A stretch of 5,714 nucleotides of DNA from Thermoplasmata archaeon. Its GTDB lineage: Archaea > Thermoplasmatota > Thermoplasmata > Thermoplasmatales > Thermoplasmataceae. Below, one piece after another: positions 1 through 5,337 of the stretch. Position numbers and translations under genes: made by a program. The stretch lies in assembly GCA_021835185.1 (NCBI GenBank), contig JAKBQO010000102.1:1-5714 (forward strand), given 5' to 3'. Every line of letters starts with the position of its first letter. Positions within the stretch are counted from its first letter, which is position 1. The notes below the pieces were generated by a model, which saw only the letters and a list, made by a program, of their open reading frames with translations, made no database searches and was not told the origin of the DNA.

Positions 1-299
1 CTTGCTTTGCATCCCAGCAATCTGCTGAGAAAGCAGTGATAGCCTTGTACCATTCAATAAATAAGGAAATATGGAGCCAGTCCGTATCAAGGATGTTATC
101 GCAACTAACGGAATTCAATATTGATAATAATATAATTGCCAGAGCAATGGAGCTCGATAGAGTGTATATAGGTTCAAGATACCCCGATTATTACAGTGAA
201 GGCTCGCCATTTGAGTACTATTCAATAGAAGACGCAAAGAGGTGTTTAAATTATGCAAAGGAAATATTTGAATTCTGCAGCAAAAACATTCGAGATTAA
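1..299 (+). CDS. HEPN-domain protein, 5' end outside the window
   Basis: The frame ending at the TAA at 297-299 is open to the left edge, so the gene begins before the window; the GTG at 36 is an internal Val codon, not the start. The 98 visible residues fit the HEPN family (Pfam HEPN type): the helix beginning CFASQQSAEKA (1-11) is the common CFxAQQAAEKA pattern, followed by ARAMELDRVYIGSRYPDYY (46-64) and EGSPFEYYSIEDAKRCLNYA (66-85), a typical HEPN C-terminal helix. HEPN proteins paired with MNT nucleotidyltransferases are commonly toxin-like RNases or their inactive relatives. The usual Rx4-6H RNase motif is not present in the visible part: the only His is residue 17, with no Arg before it. 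The next gene overlaps it by 47 bases, as is usual for HEPN-MNT pairs. Family assignment is firm; toxicity is uncertain. Confidence 0.85.
   Translation, partial: CFASQQSAEKAVIALYHSINKEIWSQSVSRMLSQLTEFNIDNNIIARAMELDRVYIGSRYPDYYSEGSPFEYYSIEDAKRCLNYAKEIFEFCSKNIRD
239..244 (+). promoter_or_regulatory. Shine-Dalgarno site of the nucleotidyltransferase gene
   Basis: GAGGTG lies inside the HEPN coding region, 8 bases before the ATG at 253. It matches the archaeal consensus GGAGGTGAT, which pairs with the 3' end of 16S rRNA. A stop codon in the same frame at 247-249 means 253 is the first possible ATG start, so this site settles the start. Confidence 0.65.
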
Positions 300-639
300 T
301 TATCCCTTTATCTTTGAAAAACTCATTGAATATGGAAATAATTCAATCAAAAAAGGTTCATTGCTTACAATATTGATTGGTTCTCTTGCCAGAGGAGATT
401 GTACTCCATTTTCAGATGCCGATGTTATAATAATTACAGATTCAACCAGAAGTGAAATAGAATTCATGGACCCTCATATGCCAATTGATATAGAACCGCG
501 TGTTTTCACAATAAATTAGATATACGAAATGGCAAAAGGCAGAAGAAAAATAATAGAAGAAATAATAAAAAATAGCAAAATCCTTGCTGGCAACTATGAA
601 ATATTTAATAATTTAATTAAATTATATAAAATAGATTAA
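253..639 (+). pseudogene. MNT-type nucleotidyltransferase interrupted by an in-frame TAG
   Basis: The ATG at 253 opens an 88-residue frame with the polymerase-beta-type nucleotidyltransferase core: G43-S44 followed by D55-A-D57 (the GS-x10-DxD signature, IGSLARGDCTPFSDAD) and a third acidic residue at D79 (IDIEP). The frame stops at TAG 517-519 right after RVFTIN. Without any shift it then continues for 39 codons to TAA 637-639, giving IYEMAKGRRKIIEEIIKNSK and more, which looks like the normal C-terminal helices of these proteins (patterns of the form YTxEEIYxMAKxGRR). The intact gene would be about 128 residues, normal for the family. Members act as partners or antitoxins of HEPN proteins, some by adding AMP to the HEPN protein. 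The TAG may have replaced a Glu or Lys codon by one base change. Alternatives are a functional 88-residue form, readthrough, or a sequencing error. An ATG at 529 has no ribosome binding site. Confidence 0.7.
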
Positions 640-666
640 TAACAATAAGTAAAGATGCTGCTGGAA

Positions 667-697
667 TTTTGTTTATAATATTTATTTTATTTTTATC
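667..697 (+). terminator. T-rich stretch after the HEPN-MNT pair
   Basis: After the stop at 637-639 comes a T-rich tract (runs such as TTTTGTTTATAATATTTATT). Archaeal RNA polymerase commonly terminates at such T-runs without a hairpin. It could also supply TATA-like sequence, so the call is weak. The rest of the gap 640-743 holds only the next gene's promoter region. Confidence 0.35.
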
Positions 698-701
698 CAT
701 T

Positions 702-737
702 AAATTGACAGCAACTTAATTAATATTGTTGCAATTT
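702..737. promoter_or_regulatory. Probable promoter with flanking inverted repeat, DUF3834-like gene
   Basis: CTTAATTAATA at 715-725 is the best TATA-like element, centred about 24 bases before the ATG at 744, the spacing expected for a leaderless archaeal transcript. It sits between inverted arms: GTTGCAATTT at 728-737 and, on the left, AAATTG (702-707) plus CAAC (712-715), the same sequence in reverse complement with four extra bases in the middle. The core match GCAAC/GTTGC is exact. Such arms could be an operator, but this is inference and A/T richness makes chance matches easy. Confidence 0.4.
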
Positions 738-743
738 AATGGT

Positions 744-1421
744 ATGAAAGTTATAGCAGCACCTGGACCGGTTTGCTACCCTCTGGTAGCAGCAATGATG
801 GAACGTAAAGATATCGATATAGAATTCAAAAAATCTTCAGAAATAGGCAATGATAAGCCTGATGTTGTTCTGGATTCAACTGTCTCTCTCGTGAAGAGTG
901 GATTGCCAATAGACTATGTAACCATAAATGGGCTATCAAGGGTTGCCCCTAAACTTGGATATAAGGTAGGGATGACCAGAAAGGGTGGAGCCGCTGATAT
1001 TCTCTTCCGTGCATACGTTGGTGAATCCAAAAAGGATGTGGAAATAGAATATTTTGAAAATATGAGTGACCTGATGGGAGCACTGAATTCCAATAAGGTA
1101 GATACCGTAGTCGTGCCCGCTATTGATAATTCAGGCGTGAGCATAGAAGAATACATGAAGAAGATAAATGTAAATATCCCGGGAAGTTGCGGAGCAACTG
1201 TATACAATAACGAGAAGGAATTTGTTGATGCGTATAATCTGGGCATTAAACTATTAAAAGAAAAGCCCGAAGAGGCAGCAAAATTTGTTGTGGAACATTT
1301 ACCCATGCAATTCCCTGTGGAATTCGTAGCTAACACTATGAAAAACTCTAATTTAAATGTCCACAAACCGGAAAATTATGACGTTTTTGTAAATTTAGTT
1401 AAAAAATATTCTTCCCAGTGA
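744..1421 (+). CDS. Cytoplasmic protein with periplasmic-binding-like fold, DUF3834-like
   Basis: This 225-residue protein starts best at ATG 744 (MKVIAAPGPVCYPLVAAMM); upstream TTG codons at 726 and 729 are in frame but add only an unconvincing LQFNG stretch. There is no Shine-Dalgarno motif, consistent with a leaderless transcript. The layout resembles a two-lobe type II solute-binding fold: a first strand and Gly/Pro loop (1-10), PDVVLDS (39-45), LGYKVGMTRKGGAADILFRA (71-90) and KVDTVVVPA (118-126), then a helical C-terminal part. From memory this resembles the archaeal DUF3834 family, described as related to solute-binding proteins; that label is tentative. No signal peptide, lipobox or membrane segment is seen, and no transporter genes are adjacent, so it probably binds a small molecule in the cytoplasm. 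The ligand is unknown. It appears to be a single-gene unit, 79 bases before the ACT regulator gene. Confidence 0.7.
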   Translation: MKVIAAPGPVCYPLVAAMMERKDIDIEFKKSSEIGNDKPDVVLDSTVSLVKSGLPIDYVTINGLSRVAPKLGYKVGMTRKGGAADILFRAYVGESKKDVEIEYFENMSDLMGALNSNKVDTVVVPAIDNSGVSIEEYMKKINVNIPGSCGATVYNNEKEFVDAYNLGIKLLKEKPEEAAKFVVEHLPMQFPVEFVANTMKNSNLNVHKPENYDVFVNLVKKYSSQ

Positions 1422-1437
1422 AGATAAAAATTAATAA

Positions 1438-1475
1438 TTTACTTTGAAAAATTAATATTTTATATTGTATTTTTA
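1438..1475 (+). terminator. T-rich region after the DUF3834-like gene
   Basis: The 79-base gap after the stop at 1419-1421 is almost all A and T and includes ATTTTATATTGTATTTTT at 1457-1474. T-runs of this kind can end archaeal transcripts; the last of them merges into the next gene's TATA box. No convincing hairpin is seen. Confidence 0.3.
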
Positions 1476-1480
1476 AATAC
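1470..1480 (+). promoter_or_regulatory. TATA box of the ACT regulator gene
   Basis: TTTTTAAATAC is a near-ideal archaeal TATA element centred about 26 bases before ATG 1501. With no Shine-Dalgarno motif between it and the start codon (TTAAGCTTTT precedes the ATG), transcription probably starts at or within a few bases of the ATG, giving a leaderless mRNA. It also shows that this gene need not depend on readthrough from the gene before it. Confidence 0.65.
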
Positions 1481-1500
1481 TTCATTTACATTAAGCTTTT

Positions 1501-2013
1501 ATGTGGGACTACATAAACAAGGTATTCGATAATTACCCGGCGGAAAAGAAAGTGGTGCAAAAAATGCTTAAAATAGGCATATCGGTAAAAATTCTATATG
1601 ATGAGCCGAAGTTATTCTGTGAATCAATTGAGATTAAGCCAAATTCAATAGCCCGGGCTTTCCATGTTGATCGAAGGGTAATTGTCAATATGATCCAGAA
1701 AATTATAAATGACCCTGAGCTTTTTGATTTTTTCAGCAATCTTGAGCCCATGTCAAATTTTGAAAATTCTGGCTCAAAGATGGGATTCGGGGTGATTGAA
1801 ATTATCCCTACGGATGCATCTATGCCCGGTATTATAGCAGGCGTAATGAATGTACTTGCCGAGAGTGGCATATCAGTAAGGCAGTTCATAGCCGATGACC
1901 CTGACCTCGTGGACAATCCGCGTGCAATTATTGTCACAACAAATACCATAACAGGAGATGTGCTTAACGGCATTAAAAAAGCCAGAGGAGTAAAGGCCGT
2001 AATGTTGCTTTAA
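1501..2013 (+). CDS. ACT-domain predicted regulator of amino acid metabolism (COG2150 type)
   Basis: The 170-residue product matches the pattern of the archaeal COG2150 family along its whole length. It opens with MWDYINKVFDNYPAEKKVV (1-19), then has a helix-turn-helix-like segment with IARAFHVDRRVIVNMIQKI (50-68), where family members show IARALxVDRRVV. An ACT domain follows (about 96-170): FGVIEIIPTDASMPGIIAGV (96-115), ISVRQFIADDPDL (124-136), then strands RAIIVTT and GVKAVMLL to the end. ACT domains bind amino acids or similar small ligands, often across a dimer interface, so this is probably a cytoplasmic ligand-responsive regulator; ligand and targets are not visible. It starts from its own promoter with no ribosome binding site and converges with purK, with 21 bases between stop codons. 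Nothing in the sequence ties it to purine genes. Length is normal and no defect is seen. Confidence 0.85.
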   Translation: MWDYINKVFDNYPAEKKVVQKMLKIGISVKILYDEPKLFCESIEIKPNSIARAFHVDRRVIVNMIQKIINDPELFDFFSNLEPMSNFENSGSKMGFGVIEIIPTDASMPGIIAGVMNVLAESGISVRQFIADDPDLVDNPRAIIVTTNTITGDVLNGIKKARGVKAVMLL

Positions 2014-2015
2014 TA

Positions 2016-2030
2016 AAGAAAATTATTCTT
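2016..2030. terminator. Small inverted repeat between convergent genes
   Basis: AAGAA-AATTA-TTCTT gives a 5-bp arm with a 5-base loop in the 21-base gap between the convergent ACT regulator and purK genes. The minus strand has a short T-rich run here. It could serve as a weak shared terminator, but so short an A/T-rich repeat may be chance. Confidence 0.25.
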
Positions 2031-2034
2031 GAAA

Positions 2035-3114
2035 TTATTGAATAAAATCTTCAAGTCTATCTCCGTACAGTATTTCTATTATTTCTCTTATTTTTTGTTC
2101 AACGGCATTGTATGATTCGCCATATACATTTACATGTCCCATTTTTCTCTTTCCCCGCACCTCATTTTTATGGTACCAGTAAATATTTGTATTCCCGAGG
2201 TTTAATACCGGCCCTATCTTTTCTTTAATATCAGTTCCTATAATGTTTACAATTCCGGAGGGCACAAACAGATCAGGCCGGACTATATTCATTCCAGCAA
2301 CAGCCAGTATATGTTCTTCAAACTGGGAAATAGAACTGCCGGTTAAAGTATGGTGGCCTGTGTTATGAACCCGTGGTGCGTACTCATTGATTATAACTTT
2401 TCCATCCACCACGTAATATTCTATTCCCATGACACCTATATATTCCAGGGAATCCATAAGTTTTTTCGCAATATCGATCATCTCAATGGTGTTGCCTATG
2501 GGGGAGATATTGTAAATTAGTATTCCATTCTGGTTGTAATTAAAGGAGGGTTCAAAATGGTAAAATTTGCCATTTGCATCCCGGACCGCTATAATAGAAG
2601 CTTCATATTTATAATCAATAAATTTTTCCACCACGTACGGAATATCCGGATGTTCTTCAAATCTGGAACTGTTATCAATAAAATATTGATTTTTCCCATC
2701 ATAGCCACCCTTGCAACTTTTTATTACTGCTTTGCCAAAATTTTTTGCCTTATTGAATGCATCCCTGTAAGTTTCGGCATATTCGTAATCTGCGATGGGA
2801 AATCCATGATCTTTCAGGTATTTCTTTTCAAGTGACCTGTCCTGTTTAAGCTCAACCGCCTTAATAGAAGGCCTTAATTTTCCTTTGCTATCTGCATATT
2901 CCAGTATATTTTTATCTATGTGTTCGAATTCATAGGTTACATAATCACAGGAATCAACAAATTCTTTATACTGTGAAACATCAAAGAATTTATCGGCAAT
3001 AAAAGCGGATGGGCCTTTATTATCATCTATCACATAAAATTCTATGGGGTATCTTCTCATAGTGTTTATCATCATATATCCGAGTTGCCCGGAACCAATA
3101 ATTCCAACTTTCAT
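2035..3114 (-). CDS. purK: N5-carboxyaminoimidazole ribonucleotide synthase PurK
   Basis: PurK joins bicarbonate to 5-aminoimidazole ribonucleotide (AIR) with ATP, giving N5-CAIR in de novo purine synthesis in the cytoplasm. The 359-residue length is normal. The N-terminal fold carries [14 protein letters not shown] (2-15) and the typical [12 protein letters not shown] (56-67). The ATP-grasp core shows [17 protein letters not shown] (127-143), [15 protein letters not shown] (161-175) and the metal/ATP-binding [15 protein letters not shown] (242-256). The C-terminal domain has [20 protein letters not shown] (311-330), the counterpart of the LHWYDKxxRxGRKxGHxN segment of bacterial PurK. The start is fixed by the 4-base ATGA overlap with the end of purE and by a Shine-Dalgarno site 5 bases upstream. 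All expected motifs are present, so it is probably active. Confidence 0.95.
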   Translation of the reverse strand: MKVGIIGSGQLGYMMINTMRRYPIEFYVIDDNKGPSAFIADKFFDVSQYKEFVDSCDYVTYEFEHIDKNILEYADSKGKLRPSIKAVELKQDRSLEKKYLKDHGFPIADYEYAETYRDAFNKAKNFGKAVIKSCKGGYDGKNQYFIDNSSRFEEHPDIPYVVEKFIDYKYEASIIAVRDANGKFYHFEPSFNYNQNGILIYNISPIGNTIEMIDIAKKLMDSLEYIGVMGIEYYVVDGKVIINEYAPRVHNTGHHTLTGSSISQFEEHILAVAGMNIVRPDLFVPSGIVNIIGTDIKEKIGPVLNLGNTNIYWYHKNEVRGKRKMGHVNVYGESYNAVEQKIREIIEILYGDRLEDFIQ

Positions 3115-3578
3115 AGTTTATCACCTAAAACGGTATCCCGCTGGTTGTCTATAAATGCCTGCAGCATTTCCTTTATTTTAGGATATTTTATTGAAAGAAT
3201 CCTTACTGCAAGGAGGGCAGCGTTCCTCGCTCCATTGATGGACACTGTAGCTACAGGAACTCCTGGGGGCATCTGCACTATTGAGAGAAGAGAATCAATG
3301 CCGTTCAATGCCTTTGATTGCACCGGAACCCCGATAACTGGCAACGTTGTCATTGAAGCCACCATGCCTGGCAAATGTGCAGCTCCGCCTGCTCCAGCTA
3401 TAATAACTTCTATATGATTATTTATGGCATTACTGGCATATTCCAGCATAAATTCCGGCGTCCTGTGTGCGGATACAATCCTGTATTCCACTTCAATGCC
3501 AAAATTTTTTAACTCATTAACTGCGTCCTGCATTACGGGAAAATCTGACCTGCTTCCCATTATAACTGCAACTTTCAT
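3111..3578 (-). CDS. purE: N5-carboxyaminoimidazole ribonucleotide mutase PurE, class I
   Basis: PurE class I converts N5-CAIR, the product of PurK, to CAIR, needed for the next step of purine synthesis. The 155-residue protein is of usual length. It shows the substrate-binding loop MGSRSD (7-12), SAHRTP (36-41) with the His (H38) equivalent to the catalytic His of class I enzymes, and [12 protein letters not shown] (61-72), then [20 protein letters not shown] (85-104) and [19 protein letters not shown] (106-124), all typical. The SAHRTP and GGAAHLPGM motifs and the adjacent purK mark it as class I rather than the class II AIR carboxylase. Its TGA overlaps the purK ATG by 4 bases. No Shine-Dalgarno motif precedes the ATG at 3578, while a TATA-like element lies at the right distance, so it probably heads a two-gene leaderless transcript. 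Readthrough from the oxidoreductase gene 48 bases upstream is also possible. Confidence 0.96.
   Translation of the reverse strand: MKVAVIMGSRSDFPVMQDAVNELKNFGIEVEYRIVSAHRTPEFMLEYASNAINNHIEVIIAGAGGAAHLPGMVASMTTLPVIGVPVQSKALNGIDSLLSIVQMPPGVPVATVSINGARNAALLAVRILSIKYPKIKEMLQAFIDNQRDTVLGDKL
3120..3126 (-). promoter_or_regulatory. Shine-Dalgarno site of purK
   Basis: On the minus strand AGGTGAT, seven bases of the archaeal consensus GGAGGTGAT, lies 5 bases before the purK ATG and within the last codons of purE. It supports the chosen start and efficient translation of purK as the second gene of the purEK message. Confidence 0.75.
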
Positions 3579-3600
3579 GATTCATCATTAATATGACACT

Positions 3601-3611
3601 AATAAAAATTT
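3601..3611 (-). promoter_or_regulatory. TATA-like element ahead of purE
   Basis: The minus strand reads AAATTTTTATT here, 23 to 33 bases before the purE ATG, the normal distance for a leaderless archaeal promoter. It fills the 48-base gap after the oxidoreductase gene. It is less clean than the element at 1470-1480, and the same T-run could end the upstream transcript. Confidence 0.45.
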
Positions 3612-3626
3612 AGATGGTTTAAATTT

Positions 3627-5270
3627 TTACAGGAATTCTGTTTCGTTTTCGAGAATATAGTTTTCAATAACCCTTCTACCGCTTTTCATGGCCTCAAGTA
3701 TATCGTACTGGCTGCTGTCATATAACTTGAAATCATAGTGATCCATATCTTTGAATTCTATTCCTGCTTTCTCTGCTAGCCTCCGGTACCCGGTTACCCT
3801 TGACCTCTCAAGGCTATTAAGGGAATTATTGCTCATAATAACCTTATTTTTTTCAGCTATTCTCAGGGCATCATCGAAATATCTGTATATATTCGTATCA
3901 ATTGATACATCCCCCATATCCAGAATATCAGGATATACCTTATCAGGAAGGCAAAATATTCCTGTATTTGAGGATTCGTGCCTTATTTCTATTCCATACT
4001 TTTCAAGCATTGACCTGTAATACTCTATCAGTGGCGTAAAATCACGTTTTTTGTATTTATCAATTATTTCGTTGAATTGCCCTCCAAAGCTTGATTCTTC
4101 ATATATAATAGGTTTGAAGCCTTTGTTTGCAGAGTATAAGGCTGCTTCCAGCCCTTTTATTCCAGAACCAACTATAGCAATTTCACCATGGTATTTCCTG
4201 CCAGGTTGTATTGTCTCTTCAATTCCTGTGTACGGATTAATGGTACATCTAACTTCTGCGTTGGCCAGATTTCTGCATGCCTGGTTGCATCTTATGCATA
4301 CCCTGTATGGCATTTTCATTTTAATTTTTACAGGCGTATATGGATCTGCAAGGGCCTGCCTGCCCAGTACAACAAAATCAGAAACGGTTAAAGCTTTTTC
4401 TATATCTTCCATGGATCTTATGGAACCTACAAGCATTGTATTTTTATCAAGTTTTTTCTTAAGCTTTGCACCTATATGCACGTTGTCATAGTAGAAAGAG
4501 GCAGAAGACCCCGGTGGTGCAAACCTCCCGGAAGAAAAATGCACATAGTCCATATTTTCCAGCCTGGATGCCACATCTATTCCGTAATCAGCATCATACC
4601 CATCCTCGTCATCCTCATAGAGGCTTAGCCTGATTCCTAAAGGCATATTGAGTTTTGATTTTATAGCACTGGAAATCTCATTTATTATCCTTATCCGGTT
4701 TTCTACAGAACCGCCATATTCATCAGTCCTTTTATTCAGTGCCGGTGAAATAAATTCCTGAAGAAGGTACCCGTGCGCACCATGGAGTTCTATTCCATCA
4801 AATCCAGCCCGGTATGCAAGTTCAGCAGCGTTTACAAACTTCTCCTCCACTTTTTTTATATCATCTTTTGTCATTTCTTCAGGTATACTTCCGATATAAT
4901 CAACGCTGGAAGGAGCGAATATTTTACCGGTGTTATAATGTGGATTCGCCTTTCCCCCGGAATGTACAAGCTGGACAAATATTTTTGAACCTGCTGAATG
5001 TATTCTTTCCGTTAATCTTGACAGTTTTGGCAATTGTGACCTGGAAAATATTCCCATTTCGTTTGGCGAGCCTTTTCCATTGGAGTCATCTACATAAGCG
5101 TATTCAGTGATTATGAGCCCGAAGCCACCACGGGCCCTTTCCTCCAGGTATCTAATATGATTTTCATCTGTAGTTCCATCTGGATTGCAAAGGTTAGAAA
5201 TCATGGGTGCCATGACAAATCTGTTTTTAATTTCTGCTCCACCTATATTTGCTTTTTCAAAAGGATTCAT
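3627..5270 (-). CDS. NADH:flavin oxidoreductase, 2,4-dienoyl-CoA reductase-like, C-terminally shortened
   Basis: The 547-residue protein begins with an Old Yellow Enzyme-type FMN barrel (about 1-325): NRFVMAPM (16-23), FVQLVHSGGKA (98-108), IELHGAHGYLLQEFISP (160-176), NKRTDEYGGSVENR (179-192) and VLGRQALADP (301-310). Y168 sits where 2,4-dienoyl-CoA reductase (FadH) has its catalytic Tyr. A [4Fe-4S] cysteine set follows: C325, C328, C332 and C342 (CIRCNQAC, then RCTINP). A nucleotide-binding motif, IAIVGSGIKGLEAAL (365-379), and GGQF (396-399) mark the FAD domain. FadH and 2-enoate reductases have about 660-680 residues; this protein is roughly 120 shorter and its region 430-547 lacks the ATG motif and the second Gly-rich NAD(P)H motif. 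It should reduce activated C=C bonds of an unknown substrate, passing electrons through the Fe-S centre. No ribosome binding site precedes ATG 5270. No frameshift is evident. Confidence 0.85.
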   Translation of the reverse strand: MNPFEKANIGGAEIKNRFVMAPMISNLCNPDGTTDENHIRYLEERARGGFGLIITEYAYVDDSNGKGSPNEMGIFSRSQLPKLSRLTERIHSAGSKIFVQLVHSGGKANPHYNTGKIFAPSSVDYIGSIPEEMTKDDIKKVEEKFVNAAELAYRAGFDGIELHGAHGYLLQEFISPALNKRTDEYGGSVENRIRIINEISSAIKSKLNMPLGIRLSLYEDDEDGYDADYGIDVASRLENMDYVHFSSGRFAPPGSSASFYYDNVHIGAKLKKKLDKNTMLVGSIRSMEDIEKALTVSDFVVLGRQALADPYTPVKIKMKMPYRVCIRCNQACRNLANAEVRCTINPYTGIEETIQPGRKYHGEIAIVGSGIKGLEAALYSANKGFKPIIYEESSFGGQFNEIIDKYKKRDFTPLIEYYRSMLEKYGIEIRHESSNTGIFCLPDKVYPDILDMGDVSIDTNIYRYFDDALRIAEKNKVIMSNNSLNSLERSRVTGYRRLAEKAGIEFKDMDHYDFKLYDSSQYDILEAMKSGRRVIENYILENETEFL

Positions 5271-5289
5271 CTTTTCAGAAGTAAATAAT

Positions 5290-5298
5290 TAAAATAAA
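5290..5298 (-). promoter_or_regulatory. TATA-like element ahead of the oxidoreductase gene
   Basis: The minus strand reads TTTATTTTA, centred about 24 bases before the ATG at 5270. With no Shine-Dalgarno motif near the start (CTTCTGAAAAG precedes it), a leaderless transcript is likely. Confidence 0.5.
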
Positions 5299-5308
5299 GT
5301 TTTTGTGT

Positions 5309-5337
5309 ATTTCAATGAAATAAAAAATTTATAAAAA
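5309..5337 (-). terminator. T-rich tract and ATTTCA/TGAAAT palindrome after the surface-protein gene
   Basis: Directly after the stop of the minus-strand surface-protein gene the minus strand reads TTTTTATAAATTTTTTATTT, a good archaeal-style T-run terminator. It runs into a near-perfect palindrome, ATTTCA-A-TGAAAT (5309-5321), just upstream of the oxidoreductase TATA element. The palindrome's 1-base centre does not make a real RNA hairpin, so a DNA-binding site is as likely as a terminator part. Confidence 0.4.

Noticed and set aside
36..299. A complete 87-residue gene starting at GTG 36
   Set aside because: The frame is open to the left edge and residues before the GTG (CFASQQSAEKA) form a conserved HEPN helix, so the true start lies outside the window.
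517..519. TAG read as pyrrolysine
   Set aside because: No pyl genes or downstream recoding structure are visible, and the family position does not call for it; a nonsense mutation is simpler.
914..1366. Minus-strand open frame of 150 codons opposite the DUF3834-like gene
   Set aside because: The product is low-complexity and Ser/Thr/Phe-rich with no family pattern, while the plus strand has a coherent protein, so it is an antisense shadow.
4051..4491. Plus-strand open frame of 146 codons opposite the oxidoreductase gene, hydrophobic in places
   Set aside because: The hydrophobic look comes from the complement of Lys/Glu/Asp-rich coding sequence. The oxidoreductase motifs, including the Fe-S cysteines, occupy the other strand here.
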